A stretch of DNA of 16,062 nucleotides from CANNDT01 sp945876205. GTDB lineage: Bacteria > Acidobacteriota > Vicinamibacteria > Vicinamibacterales > UBA2999. Under the pieces are notes generated by a model. That model was not told the origin of the DNA. It was given only the letters and a program-made list of their open reading frames with translations, and made no database searches. Position numbers and translations under genes: made by a program. How positions within the stretch are numbered: the stretch's first letter is position 1; each line of letters starts with the position of its first letter. The DNA lies in NCBI GenBank assembly GCA_947503365.1, contig CANNDT010000100.1, forward strand, positions 1-16,062. The letters run 5' to 3'. Positions 14,982-16,062 of this stretch are shown one piece after another.

Positions 14982-15386
14982 ATGCTTAGGAAGCTCACAC
15001 TCCTGACGCTCACGGCGACGCTGATCGTCCTGGCATGCGTGCCCGCGGCAGCTCAGTACGGGCATCCGCTCAAGGGGTCGTGGAGCGGCGATTGGGGAAC
15101 GACGAAGGAGACGCGCAACCGCCTGCTGCTCGACTTGAACTGGGACGGCAAGGCGGTGACCGGGACGATCAATCCCGGGCCCAACGCCGTGCCGCTGCAG
15201 AAGACGTCGCTCGATCCGTCGAACTGGACCGTCCACTTCGAGGCCGAAGGCAAAGACGCCTCGGGCCGCGCGGTTCGCTACGTGATCGATGGCAAGCTGG
15301 AAAACCTTGGCGCCTACAACCGCGTGTTATCCGGCACCTGGAACCAGGGAACCCAGAAGGGCGACTTCCGGTTGGTCAGAAACTAA
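14982..15386 (+). CDS. Small secreted protein of unknown function
   Basis: 134 residues. ATG 14982 is chosen because a hydrophobic signal follows directly (MLRKLTLLTLTATLIVLACVPAAAQ) and GAAGG lies about 8 bases upstream. The signal ends 'AAAQ', a Sec cleavage site; the 'LIVLAC' Cys could alternatively be lipidated. The mature part is beta-rich and hydrophilic: 'GHPLKGSWSGDWG', 'NWDGKAVTGTINPGPNAVPL', 'SNWTVHFEAEGKD', 'DGKLENLGAYNRVLSGTWNQG'. The pattern suggests a small beta-barrel or lipocalin-like fold, but no family function is recognised. It lies 17 bases after the ModA-fusion gene, probably in the same transcript. Confidence 0.8.
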   Translation: MLRKLTLLTLTATLIVLACVPAAAQYGHPLKGSWSGDWGTTKETRNRLLLDLNWDGKAVTGTINPGPNAVPLQKTSLDPSNWTVHFEAEGKDASGRAVRYVIDGKLENLGAYNRVLSGTWNQGTQKGDFRLVRN

Positions 15387-15396
15387 TTGATCGTGG

Positions 15397-15418
15397 GGCG
15401 AGTCTCTTGAAGCTCGCC
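15397..15418. terminator. Weak hairpin between convergent genes
   Basis: GGCGAG (15397-15402) and CTCGCC (15413-15418) pair around a 10-base loop in the 31-base gap between the small secreted protein and the partial gene on the other strand. There is no T-run, so it is at most a weak candidate for transcription ending. Confidence 0.3.
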
Positions 15419-16062
15419 TACCGAGGACCGAAGAGCGGATTCCCGAAGTCGTCGTTGAGGTTCCAGAGATACCGGTTGTTCTCCTGGCAGATGTATTCCT
15501 TCAGCTCGCCCTTCGCGTCCCACGGAACATTCCACGCCACCGTCCACGGCTTCGCGTAGGCGCCGGGATCGTCGATCGTCGCCTCGAACCGCAGCGTGTT
15601 CTTGTCGGGCCGCGAGAACCGCTCGACGACGTGCAGCAGGTCGGTGTGCGGGTGGCCGAAGTAATCGATCCACGTGCCCTCGTTGAAACCGACGACGTCG
15701 ACGACGAGGGTGTCGCCGTCCCAGCGTCCAACCGAGTGACCGAGATAGGTCGGATTCAGCGCATCGCCCTGCGGATGCGGACGGCCGTCCATGAAGATCT
15801 CGCGCCAGATGTGCGTCGCACCCTCGAACACCATGAAGATGCGCTTCTGCTCCGGTAGCTGCACGATCTCCATCGGATACGGCGTCGCCATCATCCTCGG
15901 TCCGCCCGGCGGAAGACAGAAGCCTTCCGGGTCGTACTTCGAGACGTTGGCGGAGTTGTAGTCGTAGACCGCGGCTGCCCACGGCAGGAAAGGAATGTGC
16001 GGCTCGGATTTCGCGCCGCCGCGTCCGCCGCCATCGCCGCCACCCGCCGGCCCGGCGCCGCG
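15418..16062 (-). CDS. Secreted protein of the 'DGDxLVxD' family (5' end cut off by window edge)
   Basis: 214 visible residues ending in TAG at 15418-15420; the frame is open to the right edge, so the start and any signal peptide lie outside. The visible N-terminus is a Gly-rich stretch ('GGGDGGGRGGAK'). It is followed by the family's core: 'DPEGFCLPPGGPRMMATPYP', 'EIVQLPEQKRIFMVFEGATH', 'REIFMDGRPHP', 'GHSVGRWDGDTLVVDVVGFN', 'GHPHTDLLHVVERFSR' and 'ATIDDPGAYAKPWTV'. This family of exported proteins is abundant in Acidobacteriota and has no established biochemical role. It shares the DGDxLVxD and VER blocks with the gene at 9736-10422. A start at the internal ATG (15894) is unlikely because the upstream part already belongs to the family. 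Confidence 0.85.
   Translation of the reverse strand, partial: RGAGPAGGGDGGGRGGAKSEPHIPFLPWAAAVYDYNSANVSKYDPEGFCLPPGGPRMMATPYPMEIVQLPEQKRIFMVFEGATHIWREIFMDGRPHPQGDALNPTYLGHSVGRWDGDTLVVDVVGFNEGTWIDYFGHPHTDLLHVVERFSRPDKNTLRFEATIDDPGAYAKPWTVAWNVPWDAKGELKEYICQENNRYLWNLNDDFGNPLFGPR

Overview
The window reads as a chromosomal piece of a GC-rich, diderm, free-living bacterium. The best guess is Acidobacteriota, class Vicinamibacteria. That rests on the coexistence of a TamB-like envelope protein, a DUF6152 protein, two members of a secreted 'DGDxLVxD' family common in that group, a secreted M28 peptidase, and short palindromic intergenic repeats. It is an inference from gene content. No rRNA, tRNA, CRISPR array, phage gene or transposase was seen, and no gene-free stretch exceeds about 300 bases.

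Layout. At the left edge a very long TamB/AsmA-type gene (minus) runs off the window. Diverging from it is a gene for an unusual protein that looks like two degenerate UPF0047/YjbQ domains in tandem. A pair of inverted REP-like palindromes separates it from a secreted M28 carboxypeptidase (minus). Next come the 5' stump of a GNAT acetyltransferase (pseudogene), a membrane-anchored BON-domain protein (minus) and a translationally coupled pair: an alpha/beta hydrolase and an MFS transporter. The MFS gene carries a REP-like inverted pair in frame in its central loop. A minus-strand pair follows (secreted family protein, then DUF6152 protein).

The most interesting unit is at 10527-12863. A Tat-signal-bearing thiamine-diphosphate enzyme of the acetolactate synthase/benzoylformate decarboxylase superfamily is followed 9 bases later by a small exported c-type cytochrome. 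Together they suggest a ThDP-dependent oxidative reaction in the periplasm that feeds electrons to a haem protein. After it lies a nested inverted array of a 9-base CACGAAGNN repeat, in the gap between convergent genes.

The right part holds a CoxG-like SRPBCC gene (minus). Diverging from it, with almost no intergenic DNA, is a lipoprotein gene fusing a ModA-type substrate-binding domain to two NTF2-like domains. A small secreted protein of unknown function and a second, 5'-truncated member of the 'DGDxLVxD' family complete the window. Many products (peptidase, both family proteins, DUF6152, ThDP enzyme, cytochrome, ModA fusion, small secreted protein) carry export signals, so the region is mostly cell-envelope and periplasmic business.
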